From contig JAHHHT010000003.1 in NCBI GenBank assembly GCA_019359235.1, forward strand, positions 306,814 to 370,813: a DNA stretch of 64,000 bases, written 5' to 3'. The notes under the pieces were generated by a model. It made no database searches and had not been told where the DNA came from. It was given only the letters and a program-made list of their open reading frames with translations. The position numbers were made by a program, and so were the translations under genes. Origin of the DNA: Oscillatoria princeps RMCB-10. GTDB taxonomy: Bacteria; Cyanobacteriota; Cyanobacteriia; Cyanobacteriales; Oscillatoriaceae. Below are positions 8,330 through 15,963 of this stretch, in pieces (positions within the stretch are counted from its first letter, which is position 1; every line of letters starts with the position of its first letter).

Positions 8330-11300
8330 ATGTCAGAATACAAATATAAAGTCGGGGGCAGTTTAGATTCTCATGACCTCACCTATGTCGTGCGGCGAGC
8401 GGACTCTGACCTGTATAATGCGTTAAAGGCGGGCGAGTTTTGCTATGTGCTGAACTCCAGACAGATGGGCAAGTCTAGTTTGCTGGTGAGAGCGATGAAA
8501 AAGCTGCAATCGGAAGGCACAGCCTGCGCTTGTATTGCTCTTACCCTTCTCGGCAGTGATTCTCTGGATGCAGAAAAATGGTATGCGGGAATTGCCTCTG
8601 AGTTGCTGGACGGTTTGAATCTCTCCGGGGAGGTGGATTTCAAAGCCTGGTGGGGGGAGCGCGATTTTTTGCCGCCGGTGCAGCGGTTGCGCCAGCTGTT
8701 CGAGGAGGTAGTGTTTGCGAATATCCCCCCTTACTTCCCCTTACATTCCCAGGCGGAGGCAGGGGACGAGGGGGGCAACCTTGTGATTTTTATCGACGAT
8801 CTCGAAAACTGTCTCAAAATTCCTTTAAAAGATGACTTTTTTGCGTTTCTCCGCGCCTGCTATAATAAACGTGCGGAAAATGCAGCCTACAACCGGCTCA
8901 CGTTTTGCCTGCTGGGGGTGGCAACACCGGCAGATTTGATTGCTGACAGGGAGCGGACGCCGTTTAACATCGGTCGCGCCATCGAACTCACCTGCTTCAC
9001 CCTAGAAGAAGCGAAGGCACCCCTAACTCCAGGATTGGCACAGAAAGCAGAGAATCCCGAAATGGTTTTAGAAGAGGTGTTGAAATGGACGGGCGGACAA
9101 CCGTTTCTCACCCAGAAGCTGTGTGAAATTATCAGCACTTCCCCCTCACCCCCTCACCGCCCGCACAAGGGGAGAGGGGGAGAATCCCAAACCGTCTCCG
9201 TCCTCGAAATCGAGGCGTCTGCTGAGGTTGAGGCGGAGTGGGTTGCTGAATTGGTGCGAAGGCACATGATTGACGATTGGGAATCCCACGACGCTCCCGA
9301 ACATTTGCGAACTATTCGAGAGCGCCTGCTGCGCAATGAGCAACTTGCGGGCAGACTTCTGGGAGTGTGCCAGCTTATTCTCAAGTCCCCTCAACCCCTT
9401 CTCAGTCAGGGGGAGCGAGACAGTCAACCTCTTTTTATCACAGAAGGGCGAGACTGTCAACCCCCCTTTACTAATGCGGAAACAGCGGGGGTGCCGGCGG
9501 ATGGCAGTCCGGAACAAACGGAATTGCGCCTATCGGGTTTAGCGGTGAAAAAAGATGGCTATTTGCAGATTTACAACCCCATATACGCAGCTGTTTTTAC
9601 CCTCGACTGGGTGGGGCGGGAATTAGCCAACCTGCGCCCGTACAGGGAAGCGATCGCCGCTTGGCTCGCCTCCAACCGGCAGGATAAATCGCGGCTGCTG
9701 CGGGGGCAAGCTTTGGAGGAAGCGCTGGCGTGGGGAGCCGGTAAAAACTTGAGCGCTGAGGATGAGGCTTTCCTCTCTGCCAGCCAGCAGGAAGCGGAAC
9801 TTCAGGTGCAAAAAGAGTTGCTGGCGGAACGGCAAGTCAAACAGCTTTTAGCGGAGGCAAAACAGCAAGGCGAGCAATTGCTCAAACAGGCTCATAAAGT
9901 AGCTAAGGAAGGCACCAAACTAGAACGTGCCGGTCTGATGGCGCTGCGAGAGTTTGAGTCGGGGAGCGGGCAGATAAAAGCCTTGCTGACAGCCATGCAA
10001 GCGGGGCAAGCTTTGCTGGAACTGCAGCTAGAGGGTTCCCCACTTCTGGAATATCCCGCCACGAGTCCGCTGCTCGCCTTGCAAGTGATTTTAAACGATA
10101 TCCGAGAGCGAAATCAATTCACCGGCCATCAAGGCCCAGTAGAGAGTGTCTGCTTCAGCCCCGACGGGCGCAAGTTGGCCACCGGCTCCCATGACGGCAC
10201 GGTGCGGCTGTGGGACTTGTTGGGAAATCCGATTACCCTCAAAGGACACAAGGACTGGGTGACGAGTGTGTGCTTCAGCCCCAATGGCAAGTTTCTCGCC
10301 ACCGGCTCCTATGACGGCACCGTGCGGCTGTGGGACTTGTCGGGGAACCCGCTGGCCATCAGAGAGCATCCGGAGCCCATAACCAGTCTGTGCTTCTGCC
10401 GCGACGGGCGTTTCCTGGCCATCGGCTTCGATGACGGCACGGCACGGCTGTGGAACATGTCGGGGAAGCAGATTACCGTCAAAGGACATCAGGATACGCT
10501 CTGGAGTGTCTGCATCAGCCCCAACCGGCGCTTTCTGGCCACCGGCTCGGCTGACCGCACCGTGCGTCTGTGGGACTTGTCGGGGAACCTGATAATCGAA
10601 TTAAAAGGACATCAGGACGAGGTGTGGAGTGTGTGCTTCAGCCCCGACAGCCAGTTGGTCGCCAGCGCCTCATCCGACCGCACCGTCAGGGTTTGGGACT
10701 TGTCGGGGAACCCGATGGCGGAATTTAAAGGACATCAGGGGCCGGTATGGAGTGTGTGCTTCAGTCCCGATGGGCGCTTTTTGGCCACCGGCTCCCGCGA
10801 CCGCACGGCACAGCTGTGGAAGTTGCCCCCTCTCAACAAAGGGGGACAAGGGGGGAGCGCTTCCGGGAACCAGATGACAGCAATCCTCACAGGACATCAG
10901 GACGCGGTAACGAGTGTGTGCTTCAGCCCGGACGGGCGCTTTTTGGCCACCGGCTCCCTTGACCGCACGGCACGGCTGTGGGACTTGTCGGCGAAGCAGA
11001 TTGTCCTCAGGGGGCATCGGGGGCCGGTGGAAAGTGTGTGTTTCAGCCCCGACAGCCAGTCAGTCGCGACGGCTTCAGACGACCGCACCGTCCGCCTGTG
11101 GGACTTGTCGGGGAAGCAGATTGGCGCATTCAGAGCCCATCAGGGGCCGGTGGAGAGTGTGTGTTTCAGCCCCGACGGGCGCTTTTTGGCCACCGGCTCG
11201 GATGACCGCACGGCAAAGCTGTGGGAGTTGTCGGGAAAGCAGATAGTGGAATTCACCGGACATGAGGACTGGGTGAAGAGTGTCTGCTTCAGTGGCGACG

Positions 11301-11941
11301 GGCGCTTTTTGGCCACCGGCTCCCATGACTGCACCGCACGGCTGTGGGACTTGTCGGGGAAGCCGATTGCGGAGTTCACGGGACATGAGGACTGGGTGAA
11401 GAGTGTCAGCATCAGTCCCGACGGGCGCTTGTTGGCCACTGTCTCCGATGACGGCACGTTGCGGCTGTGGGAGCTTTCGGGGAGCCCAATCGCCGTATTC
11501 CAAGGACATCAAGGGCCGGTGAAGAGTGTGTGTTTCAGCCCCGATAGCCAGTTTGTCGCCACCGGCTCAGATGACCGCACCGCAAAGCTGTGGAGTTTAT
11601 CGGGGAGCGAGATCACCCTCAAAGGGCATCAGGGGGCGGTGAAGAGTGTCTGCATCAGCGCCGACGGGCGCTTTTTGGCCACCGGCTCGGCTGACCGCAC
11701 GGCGAGGCTGTGGGACTTGTCGGGGAATCTGATAGCGGAGTTCCGGGGACATCAAGGGCCGGTGGAGACTGTCTGTTTCAGTCCCGACGGGCGTTTTGTG
11801 GCCACCGGCTCTCCTGACGGGACCGCGAGGCTGTGGGGCGCTCAAACGCTGGAGGAATTGCTAAAAAGGGGGTGCGAGTGGCTGGGGGATTACTTTGCCG
11901 GTCATCCGGAAGTGCGGGAAAAATTGCGGGTTTGCGGGTGA
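8330..11941 (+). CDS. AAA-like NTPase with 14 WD40 repeats, 1203 aa
   Basis: A paralogue of the gene at 3533. It has the AAA_35-type NTPase with Walker A NSRQMGKSS (about 42), Walker B VIFIDDLE (about 152) and GGQPFLTQK, then an Ala/Lys/Gln coiled coil and 14 WD40 repeats (from about 596) with consensus VCFSPDGRFLATGS and LWDLSGN. It ends in a helical cap LREKLRVCG-like tail. Unlike its neighbour it has no membrane segment. Compared with the paralogue it carries four extra in-frame low-complexity inserts that match palindromic intergenic repeats: near 8734-8772, 9140-9185, 9387-9470 and inside blade 6 (10826-10862). ATG 8330 aligns with the paralogue start; in-frame ATGs at 8297 and 8306 are possible. 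Role inferred as STAND sensor/switch. Confidence 0.85.
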   Translation: MSEYKYKVGGSLDSHDLTYVVRRADSDLYNALKAGEFCYVLNSRQMGKSSLLVRAMKKLQSEGTACACIALTLLGSDSLDAEKWYAGIASELLDGLNLSGEVDFKAWWGERDFLPPVQRLRQLFEEVVFANIPPYFPLHSQAEAGDEGGNLVIFIDDLENCLKIPLKDDFFAFLRACYNKRAENAAYNRLTFCLLGVATPADLIADRERTPFNIGRAIELTCFTLEEAKAPLTPGLAQKAENPEMVLEEVLKWTGGQPFLTQKLCEIISTSPSPPHRPHKGRGGESQTVSVLEIEASAEVEAEWVAELVRRHMIDDWESHDAPEHLRTIRERLLRNEQLAGRLLGVCQLILKSPQPLLSQGERDSQPLFITEGRDCQPPFTNAETAGVPADGSPEQTELRLSGLAVKKDGYLQIYNPIYAAVFTLDWVGRELANLRPYREAIAAWLASNRQDKSRLLRGQALEEALAWGAGKNLSAEDEAFLSASQQEAELQVQKELLAERQVKQLLAEAKQQGEQLLKQAHKVAKEGTKLERAGLMALREFESGSGQIKALLTAMQAGQALLELQLEGSPLLEYPATSPLLALQVILNDIRERNQFTGHQGPVESVCFSPDGRKLATGSHDGTVRLWDLLGNPITLKGHKDWVTSVCFSPNGKFLATGSYDGTVRLWDLSGNPLAIREHPEPITSLCFCRDGRFLAIGFDDGTARLWNMSGKQITVKGHQDTLWSVCISPNRRFLATGSADRTVRLWDLSGNLIIELKGHQDEVWSVCFSPDSQLVASASSDRTVRVWDLSGNPMAEFKGHQGPVWSVCFSPDGRFLATGSRDRTAQLWKLPPLNKGGQGGSASGNQMTAILTGHQDAVTSVCFSPDGRFLATGSLDRTARLWDLSAKQIVLRGHRGPVESVCFSPDSQSVATASDDRTVRLWDLSGKQIGAFRAHQGPVESVCFSPDGRFLATGSDDRTAKLWELSGKQIVEFTGHEDWVKSVCFSGDGRFLATGSHDCTARLWDLSGKPIAEFTGHEDWVKSVSISPDGRLLATVSDDGTLRLWELSGSPIAVFQGHQGPVKSVCFSPDSQFVATGSDDRTAKLWSLSGSEITLKGHQGAVKSVCISADGRFLATGSADRTARLWDLSGNLIAEFRGHQGPVETVCFSPDGRFVATGSPDGTARLWGAQTLEELLKRGCEWLGDYFAGHPEVREKLRVCG

Positions 11942-12017
11942 TGGGGGGTGTGGGAATGGGGTAGTAACTCGTAGGGTGCGTTCCCTCTTAGGGAACGCAC
12001 CCTACCCCTGGGGATTT
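11942..12017. repeat. GTAGGGTGCGTT palindrome
   Basis: An inverted repeat at 11971-12005 with arms GTAGGGTGCGTTCCC and GGGAACGCACCCTAC. Near-identical copies are at 16905-16939 and 45125-45159. Confidence 0.7.
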
Positions 12018-12290
12018 GTTAATGTATCGGCTCGCATTGTTAATGTATCGGCTCGCATTGTTAATGTATTGGCTCGCATTGCTTATGTATCGGCTCGCAT
12101 TGCTTATGTGCCGGCGCGCATTGCTTATGTGCCGGCTCGCATTGCTTATGTATCGGCTCGCATTGTTAATGTATCGGCTCGCATTGCTTATGTGCCGGCT
12201 CGCATTGTTAATGTATCGGCTCGCATTGCTTATGTGCCGGCTCGCATTGCCAATGTGCCGGCGTGTTTTGTTAATGTGCCGGTGGGCCAA
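12018..12290. repeat. Thirteen 21-bp tandem repeats
   Basis: Units begin every 21 bases from 12018 to 12270 around the core ATGTATCGGCTCGCATT, with a few substitutions (TATCGG or TGCCGG). Because 21 is divisible by three, long open frames appear on both strands; they are artefacts of the period. The array lies just downstream of the WD40 gene and is followed by ATGTGCCGGTGGGCC and a hairpin. The array at 16686-16790 has the same layout behind a WD40 fragment. Confidence 0.85.
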
Positions 12291-12461
12291 AATCTCGCCG
12301 GGCGAAGCATTTGCGTATAGAGACTCTGGTTTTCCCGATAAATCCGGGCGCAAATGCTTCGCCCCTACTTAGGTTAGGACGTAGGACAGGCGTCGCGCTA
12401 ACGCGCCGCTGCGCTAACGCCTGTCCCTATCCTTACGATGTCTATTGCTATACCTGACCGC
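12291..12461. repeat. Hairpin and truncated interspersed element
   Basis: GAAGCATTTGCG... and CGCAAATGCTTC form a long inverted repeat at about 12303-12362. A GACAGGCG-type element follows to about 12452. No gene seen. Confidence 0.5.
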
Positions 12462-12755
12462 CTATTTGGTAAACTGATCGGAAATCACCTGGATCAGCGA
12501 ATGTTGGGTTTGCACCGTGATTTCTCCGAAAGGCGTGGTAATGTTGATGTTCAAGCCCTGCAGGAAGAAAATCAGGAGAAGTCCTGGTAGCCCCCAGCGT
12601 CGCAACAGGGCGAGAATCTGCTTGTTGTTGAGTGCCGGTATCCTTGTGGGCATCTGTGATTCTTCTGGCTTTTCCTCTCCTGTAGAAATATTCTCCTCAG
12701 CGTCAGCACGGGCGATCGCGTGTTTTTCTGTATTGTCAGCTTCGTAGAATTGCAT
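12462..12755 (-). CDS. Small single-span membrane protein, 97 aa
   Basis: Start ATG 12755 has a strong ribosome-binding site (AAAGGAG, about 9 nt). The N-terminal 50 residues are charged and Glu-rich. One hydrophobic segment GLPGLLLIFFLQGLNI (about 56-71) follows, then a polar beta-prone tail. No signal-peptide cleavage site is evident, so an N-in single-pass topology is likely. I do not recognise the family. It is divergent from the HTH gene at 13042, with about 290 bp between the two starts that includes the iterated repeats described there. Confidence 0.65.
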   Translation of the reverse strand: MQFYEADNTEKHAIARADAEENISTGEEKPEESQMPTRIPALNNKQILALLRRWGLPGLLLIFFLQGLNINITTPFGEITVQTQHSLIQVISDQFTK

Positions 12756-12905
12756 CGGCTCGCACTCCTTTGTATAATATTACAATCTGCTCTGGGTGGG
12801 TGAGGCTCTTGTTTCCCCCTACTGTTATTCTTGCTTTGCCTGTCGGAAGCTGCAATGGGAATTTGTCATGGAAATAACCCGTAATGTCAGGCTGTAAGTG
12901 CGAGC

Positions 12906-12968
12906 AAAAATAGGAAAAAATCAGGTGGGCAGAGTCCGGGAAACCCAAAAAGTAGGAAAAAGTCAGGT
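12906..12968 (+). promoter_or_regulatory. Pair of 21-22-bp direct repeats upstream of the HTH gene promoter
   Basis: Two copies of A5-(G)TAGGAAAAA-(G)TCAGGT lie at 12906-12926 and 12947-12968, spaced 41-42 bp (about four helical turns). The nearer copy ends 14 bp before the -35 at 12983. A 15-bp part, AAGTCAGGTTKAGCC, recurs next to the start of the convergent HTH-NB-ARC gene (14877 onward). Candidate regulator binding sites (inferred). Confidence 0.5.
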
Positions 12969-12982
12969 TGAGCCGAAAACCC

Positions 12983-13011
12983 TTGACAAGCGAGGAGAGC
13001 TGTGATAGTCT
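12983..13011 (+). promoter_or_regulatory. Sigma70-type promoter of the HTH gene
   Basis: TTGACA (12983-12988) and TAGTCT (13006-13011) are separated by 17 bp. The predicted transcript start is near 13018. Confidence 0.6.
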
Positions 13012-13025
13012 TGCCGGCAAGACTA
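13006..13025. promoter_or_regulatory. 20-bp perfect palindrome over the -10 and start site
   Basis: Half-site TAGTCTTGCC is followed directly by its exact reverse complement. It covers the -10 hexamer and the predicted transcript start, a typical position for a repressor operator. A role in autoregulation is inferred. Confidence 0.55.
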
Positions 13026-13041
13026 AAGGGTGGGAGGTATT

Positions 13042-13470
13042 ATGGGTTCAGAATCAGACTTTACCTGGGAGGAAGCCTGCGAAGTGGCCAATGCCGCCGT
13101 AAAGAGAAAGACCGGCGAATACCTGAGTGATATCGAGGTGATGGTACTTGAGGAAGCGTGGAATGGTTTAACGTATGATGATATAGCCAAAAGAAAAGGC
13201 TATTCTGTTAACTACCTTACTAAAGATGTAGGCAATAAGTTATGGAAAAAGCTGTCAGATGCGTTAGGAGAAAAGGTTACTAAGAAGAATTTTAAGGAAG
13301 CGCTGAAGAGGTCATCTTGCAGAGATGCCACCCCCAACCCGCCACAAAATCAGACGGCTATCGCCAACACCCACCAAGATTCAGGAGATGTCGTCATCAA
13401 GATTGTCGTCTCAGAGTCTGGCATCCCTAAAGTAATTAGGAGGCTCAGTCAGGACAGCAGTAATCTATAG
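13042..13470 (+). CDS. HTH-domain-only protein, 142 aa
   Basis: Residues 5-90 are the same HTH-type domain found at the N-terminus of the AAA (1941) and NB-ARC (14865, 41220) proteins, with the conserved LTYDDIAKRKGYS...VGNKLWKKLSDALG pattern. Here no NTPase follows: only a 50-residue polar tail with a short beta-like stretch (VVIKIVVSESG). ATG 13042 is chosen because GGGAGG (13032-13037) sits 4 nt upstream; an in-frame GTG at 13030 lies before that site. The gene converges on the HTH-NB-ARC gene, with only 33 bp between their stops. It could be a DNA-binding regulator or a partner that competes for HTH-domain contacts (inference). Confidence 0.8.
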   Translation: MGSESDFTWEEACEVANAAVKRKTGEYLSDIEVMVLEEAWNGLTYDDIAKRKGYSVNYLTKDVGNKLWKKLSDALGEKVTKKNFKEALKRSSCRDATPNPPQNQTAIANTHQDSGDVVIKIVVSESGIPKVIRRLSQDSSNL

Positions 13471-13503
13471 ATCAATGCCTCTCTCTATCGTTCAGAGTCT
13501 GGC

Positions 13504-14865
13504 TCATCGTTTCTCTTCGCGCCCCTTGAGATACTCGGTGAGAACATACTCCCTCACCACGGGCTGTACTGTGAAACGTAATTCTCTGGCTTCTGTAATT
13601 TGTTCAATCAAGGAACGCCATGTCAGGGATTCCAAAGCTTGTATAATTTTTGATATGGCTACCTCCGGCTGAAGAGACTCTCGCAATTCTTGAAGCGAAA
13701 TCGGCTGTTCCTGACTCGCAAGACAGCACATAATCTTAGTTTCTAAGTCAGGCAAGCGATGCAACTGCTCGCGCAACAGATTGGATACCATAGGACCAAC
13801 TAACAAGGTGTTCATTTCTAAAAAATCAGATACTCTGCCATTAAAAATTTCTCGAATAGTACGAGAAACTATCCGTAAGGCTAGGGGATTTCCTTGATAG
13901 CGTTGAATGAGTGCGATCCACTTTTCCGGATCGGACAAACCTTGTTCTTGCACAATCTCCCGTGCGTCAAATTCCCCCAAACCCAGCATTTTAAATGCTC
14001 TAACAGCTCGTGTGTCTCCTTCCAGCAAGGCAATTTCTCTGAGTTTTTCCCGACTGATCAGCAACAAGCAGCTTTGATGGGGTACTTCTCCCACCAGTCT
14101 AATTAGCTCCTCATACCCTTCGCAGCCCTCGCGATAGTGTCCAGCCAGACTCCCACTCTGTAAAATCGACTCAGCACTGTCCAGGACCAGCAGACAGCGG
14201 TGCCGGCGTAAATACTGGAGCAGGAGCGATATTTTACCATCTAAGGTGTCTGGTAAATCGGTTTTCTGCTGGTTGGACAGGACTTGCAGCAAGTCCGCCA
14301 GAAGGTCTTCGACAGGTGGGGCATTGCGGAGACTTCGCCAGATGACCCACTCAAACTCATCCTGAATCTGTTGTGCCAGCTTGACAGCTAGAGCCGTTTT
14401 GCCAATTCCCCCCATGCCCAACAGCCCCACCAGCCGGCAGCGATCCCCAACAATCCATTGCTGTAGGGTGGCCAGTTCTTCCGTGCGGCCATAGAAAACG
14501 GAGACATCAGGCGCGTCTCCCCAGTCTTGGCGCGGCTGGGCTTGGCCCAAGTGGGCGCTTGCCTGTAGATGCACCGCTTCAAGTGGGAGCTGCTGGGCTG
14601 GTGGCGACTGTGCGTGTTTCTCCAGTGCCATCCGAAGACTTTTTTTTGTGACCGGTTTCCCTAATGCCTCTGAAAGTCGCTTGAATAGCTGGTGAGCGGC
14701 ATTTTTTATGTGCCCCTCAGAGTAAATGTAACCATAGGCTATCTTTGCGTATGTCTGATTTTCCCAAGCTGCCCGAACTATAGCCTCTTCCAGCTGGGTC
14801 AGGTATCTTCCTGTCTGGGCACAGACTAGCTCATCAGCGATTCTCAGGGCTTCCTCAACGTTCAT
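13504..14865 (-). CDS. HTH-domain / NB-ARC NTPase, 453 aa
   Basis: Residues 1-85 are the shared HTH-type domain (MNVEEALRIADELV start). After a linker comes the conserved FYGRTEELATLQQWI entry motif, then an NB-ARC NTPase: P-loop GMGGIGKTA (about 150-158), Walker B LLVLDSAES (about 224-232), the GNPLALRI motif (about 327) corresponding to GLPL of R proteins, and a C-terminal winged-helix-like region ending VQPVVREYVLTEYL. No sensor repeats follow. Many cyanobacterial relatives continue into WD40 or TPR repeats, so this is the short form. The ribosome-binding site is weak. Likely a STAND switch in regulation or defence (inferred). Confidence 0.82.
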   Translation of the reverse strand: MNVEEALRIADELVCAQTGRYLTQLEEAIVRAAWENQTYAKIAYGYIYSEGHIKNAAHQLFKRLSEALGKPVTKKSLRMALEKHAQSPPAQQLPLEAVHLQASAHLGQAQPRQDWGDAPDVSVFYGRTEELATLQQWIVGDRCRLVGLLGMGGIGKTALAVKLAQQIQDEFEWVIWRSLRNAPPVEDLLADLLQVLSNQQKTDLPDTLDGKISLLLQYLRRHRCLLVLDSAESILQSGSLAGHYREGCEGYEELIRLVGEVPHQSCLLLISREKLREIALLEGDTRAVRAFKMLGLGEFDAREIVQEQGLSDPEKWIALIQRYQGNPLALRIVSRTIREIFNGRVSDFLEMNTLLVGPMVSNLLREQLHRLPDLETKIMCCLASQEQPISLQELRESLQPEVAISKIIQALESLTWRSLIEQITEARELRFTVQPVVREYVLTEYLKGREEKR

Positions 14866-14875
14866 TGCTTAGCGG

Positions 14876-14986
14876 AAAGTCAGGTTTAGCCTCTATCTTA
14901 CCAAAATATGACTTTTATGACTTTTGCCCTAAGAGTAATTAAGTTTAAAGGTTACTTTTTGTGACTTTTTAGCCGACTTTTATGTC
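14876..14986 (-). promoter_or_regulatory. Iterated AAAAGTC direct repeats upstream of the HTH-NB-ARC gene
   Basis: Read on the minus strand, AAAAGTC-type units occur at about 14986-14953 (three copies, 10-12 bp apart) and 14925-14910 (two copies, 9 bp apart). The last pair abuts a TAAGAT hexamer that could serve as -10, with no recognisable -35. This is the layout expected for an activator-dependent promoter. Function is inferred. Confidence 0.45.
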
Positions 14987-15134
14987 TTGCCATTTCGCCT
15001 CGCCATACCTACTATTGTAGTAGTGTAAGCAGGGCACGACAGCCTAGCCATCACCCTATAAGTAAATCAAAACGAAACAACATTATTCCCAAAAGCTAAA
15101 TTGTATCCCCCAAGAACCCTTGGGTTACACTCCT

Positions 15135-15344
15135 ATGACTTATGCAATTCCCAAGGTAATTCACCCAACTAACGATACCAAGAAGCCTCGCTGTCAGTTC
15201 ACGGCTAGCGAGTTAGAAGACATAGACTTTGACTGGCAGGAACCTTTACCCAAGGTTGTGCGCTCAGCTGATGTTATCAAGAGGCATCGCTACCGGTTCA
15301 CGGCTCAGGAAATAGAGGAGTTCGAGCCTGATTTGAAAATCTAG
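15135..15344 (+). CDS. Small protein with an internal duplication, 69 aa
   Basis: Two halves repeat one motif: CQFTASELEDIDFDWQ and YRFTAQEIEEFEPDLK, each preceded by a basic Lys/Arg patch. This duplicated pattern supports coding despite the small size. An in-frame TTG exists at 15120; ATG 15135 is preferred, though the ribosome-binding site is weak. The gene for the 184-aa protein follows 55 bp downstream in the same direction, so they may be cotranscribed. I do not recognise the family. Confidence 0.5.
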   Translation: MTYAIPKVIHPTNDTKKPRCQFTASELEDIDFDWQEPLPKVVRSADVIKRHRYRFTAQEIEEFEPDLKI

Positions 15345-15399
15345 GACATCCTTTCACATCCTTTCATCAGGTGCAGTGCTTGAACCCTGCTGTTGAATC

Positions 15400-15954
15400 A
15401 TGCGTATCATCTCCAGCTCAGCCATGCCTGAGCCAATGCGCCAGATTTTGGCTGAGCTAGAACGCACCGGCTATGTCTTTACCTGCTACGAACAGAACAA
15501 CGGTCGAACCTTTGTCCAATTCTTGGATGAGGTGGAAATCATCGATACAGGTAAAGTCGAGCCTTGCGATACGACTATTTATATTAAGAAAGTTACAAGT
15601 TTCAAGCCGCCTCTCTATTCAGATCGCGCAATTTTCGCCACATTCATCTGTCACGCTATAGAGGGGAACGGCGCAGAATCTTTCCATAGGGCAATAGATA
15701 TTCTCAACTACAAGGCACCCATAGGAAAATTTGTGCGGGACTGCGATGAGGGCACTCGCGAGGTTTTCTGCGTCACGAATCAGGGTGAGACTTACCTGAC
15801 CGAAGAGGTGGAATCTCAATCTCCGGATATCCTCTACGTTAGCAGTTGTTGTGTGACTCACCTGAATTCAGAACTGCTGGCGGCGCATCTTGAATATCAT
15901 AATAAGATGAAAATGAAGGTTTTTCCAATGTTGGAAAGGCTGAGAACCTGTTAG
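15400..15954 (+). CDS. Hypothetical protein, 184 aa
   Basis: Soluble protein with mixed alpha/beta character: the N-terminal helix PMRQILAELERTG is followed by FTCYEQNNGRTFVQFLDEVEII. It has eight Cys, several of them near the C-terminal half. ATG 15400 is used; the in-frame ATG at 15424 is an alternative. No family recognised. Directly after its stop begins the headless WD40 fragment. Confidence 0.6.
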   Translation: MRIISSSAMPEPMRQILAELERTGYVFTCYEQNNGRTFVQFLDEVEIIDTGKVEPCDTTIYIKKVTSFKPPLYSDRAIFATFICHAIEGNGAESFHRAIDILNYKAPIGKFVRDCDEGTREVFCVTNQGETYLTEEVESQSPDILYVSSCCVTHLNSELLAAHLEYHNKMKMKVFPMLERLRTC

Positions 15955-15963
15955 ATTTGAAAC

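Noticed and set aside
12018..12290. Possible CRISPR array
   Set aside because: Units are contiguous with no unique spacers, 21 bp long, and no cas genes are in the window.
11895..12372. Long overlapping open frames on both strands over the 21-bp array
   Set aside because: They arise because the unit length is a multiple of three without stops; no ribosome-binding site and heptapeptide monotony.
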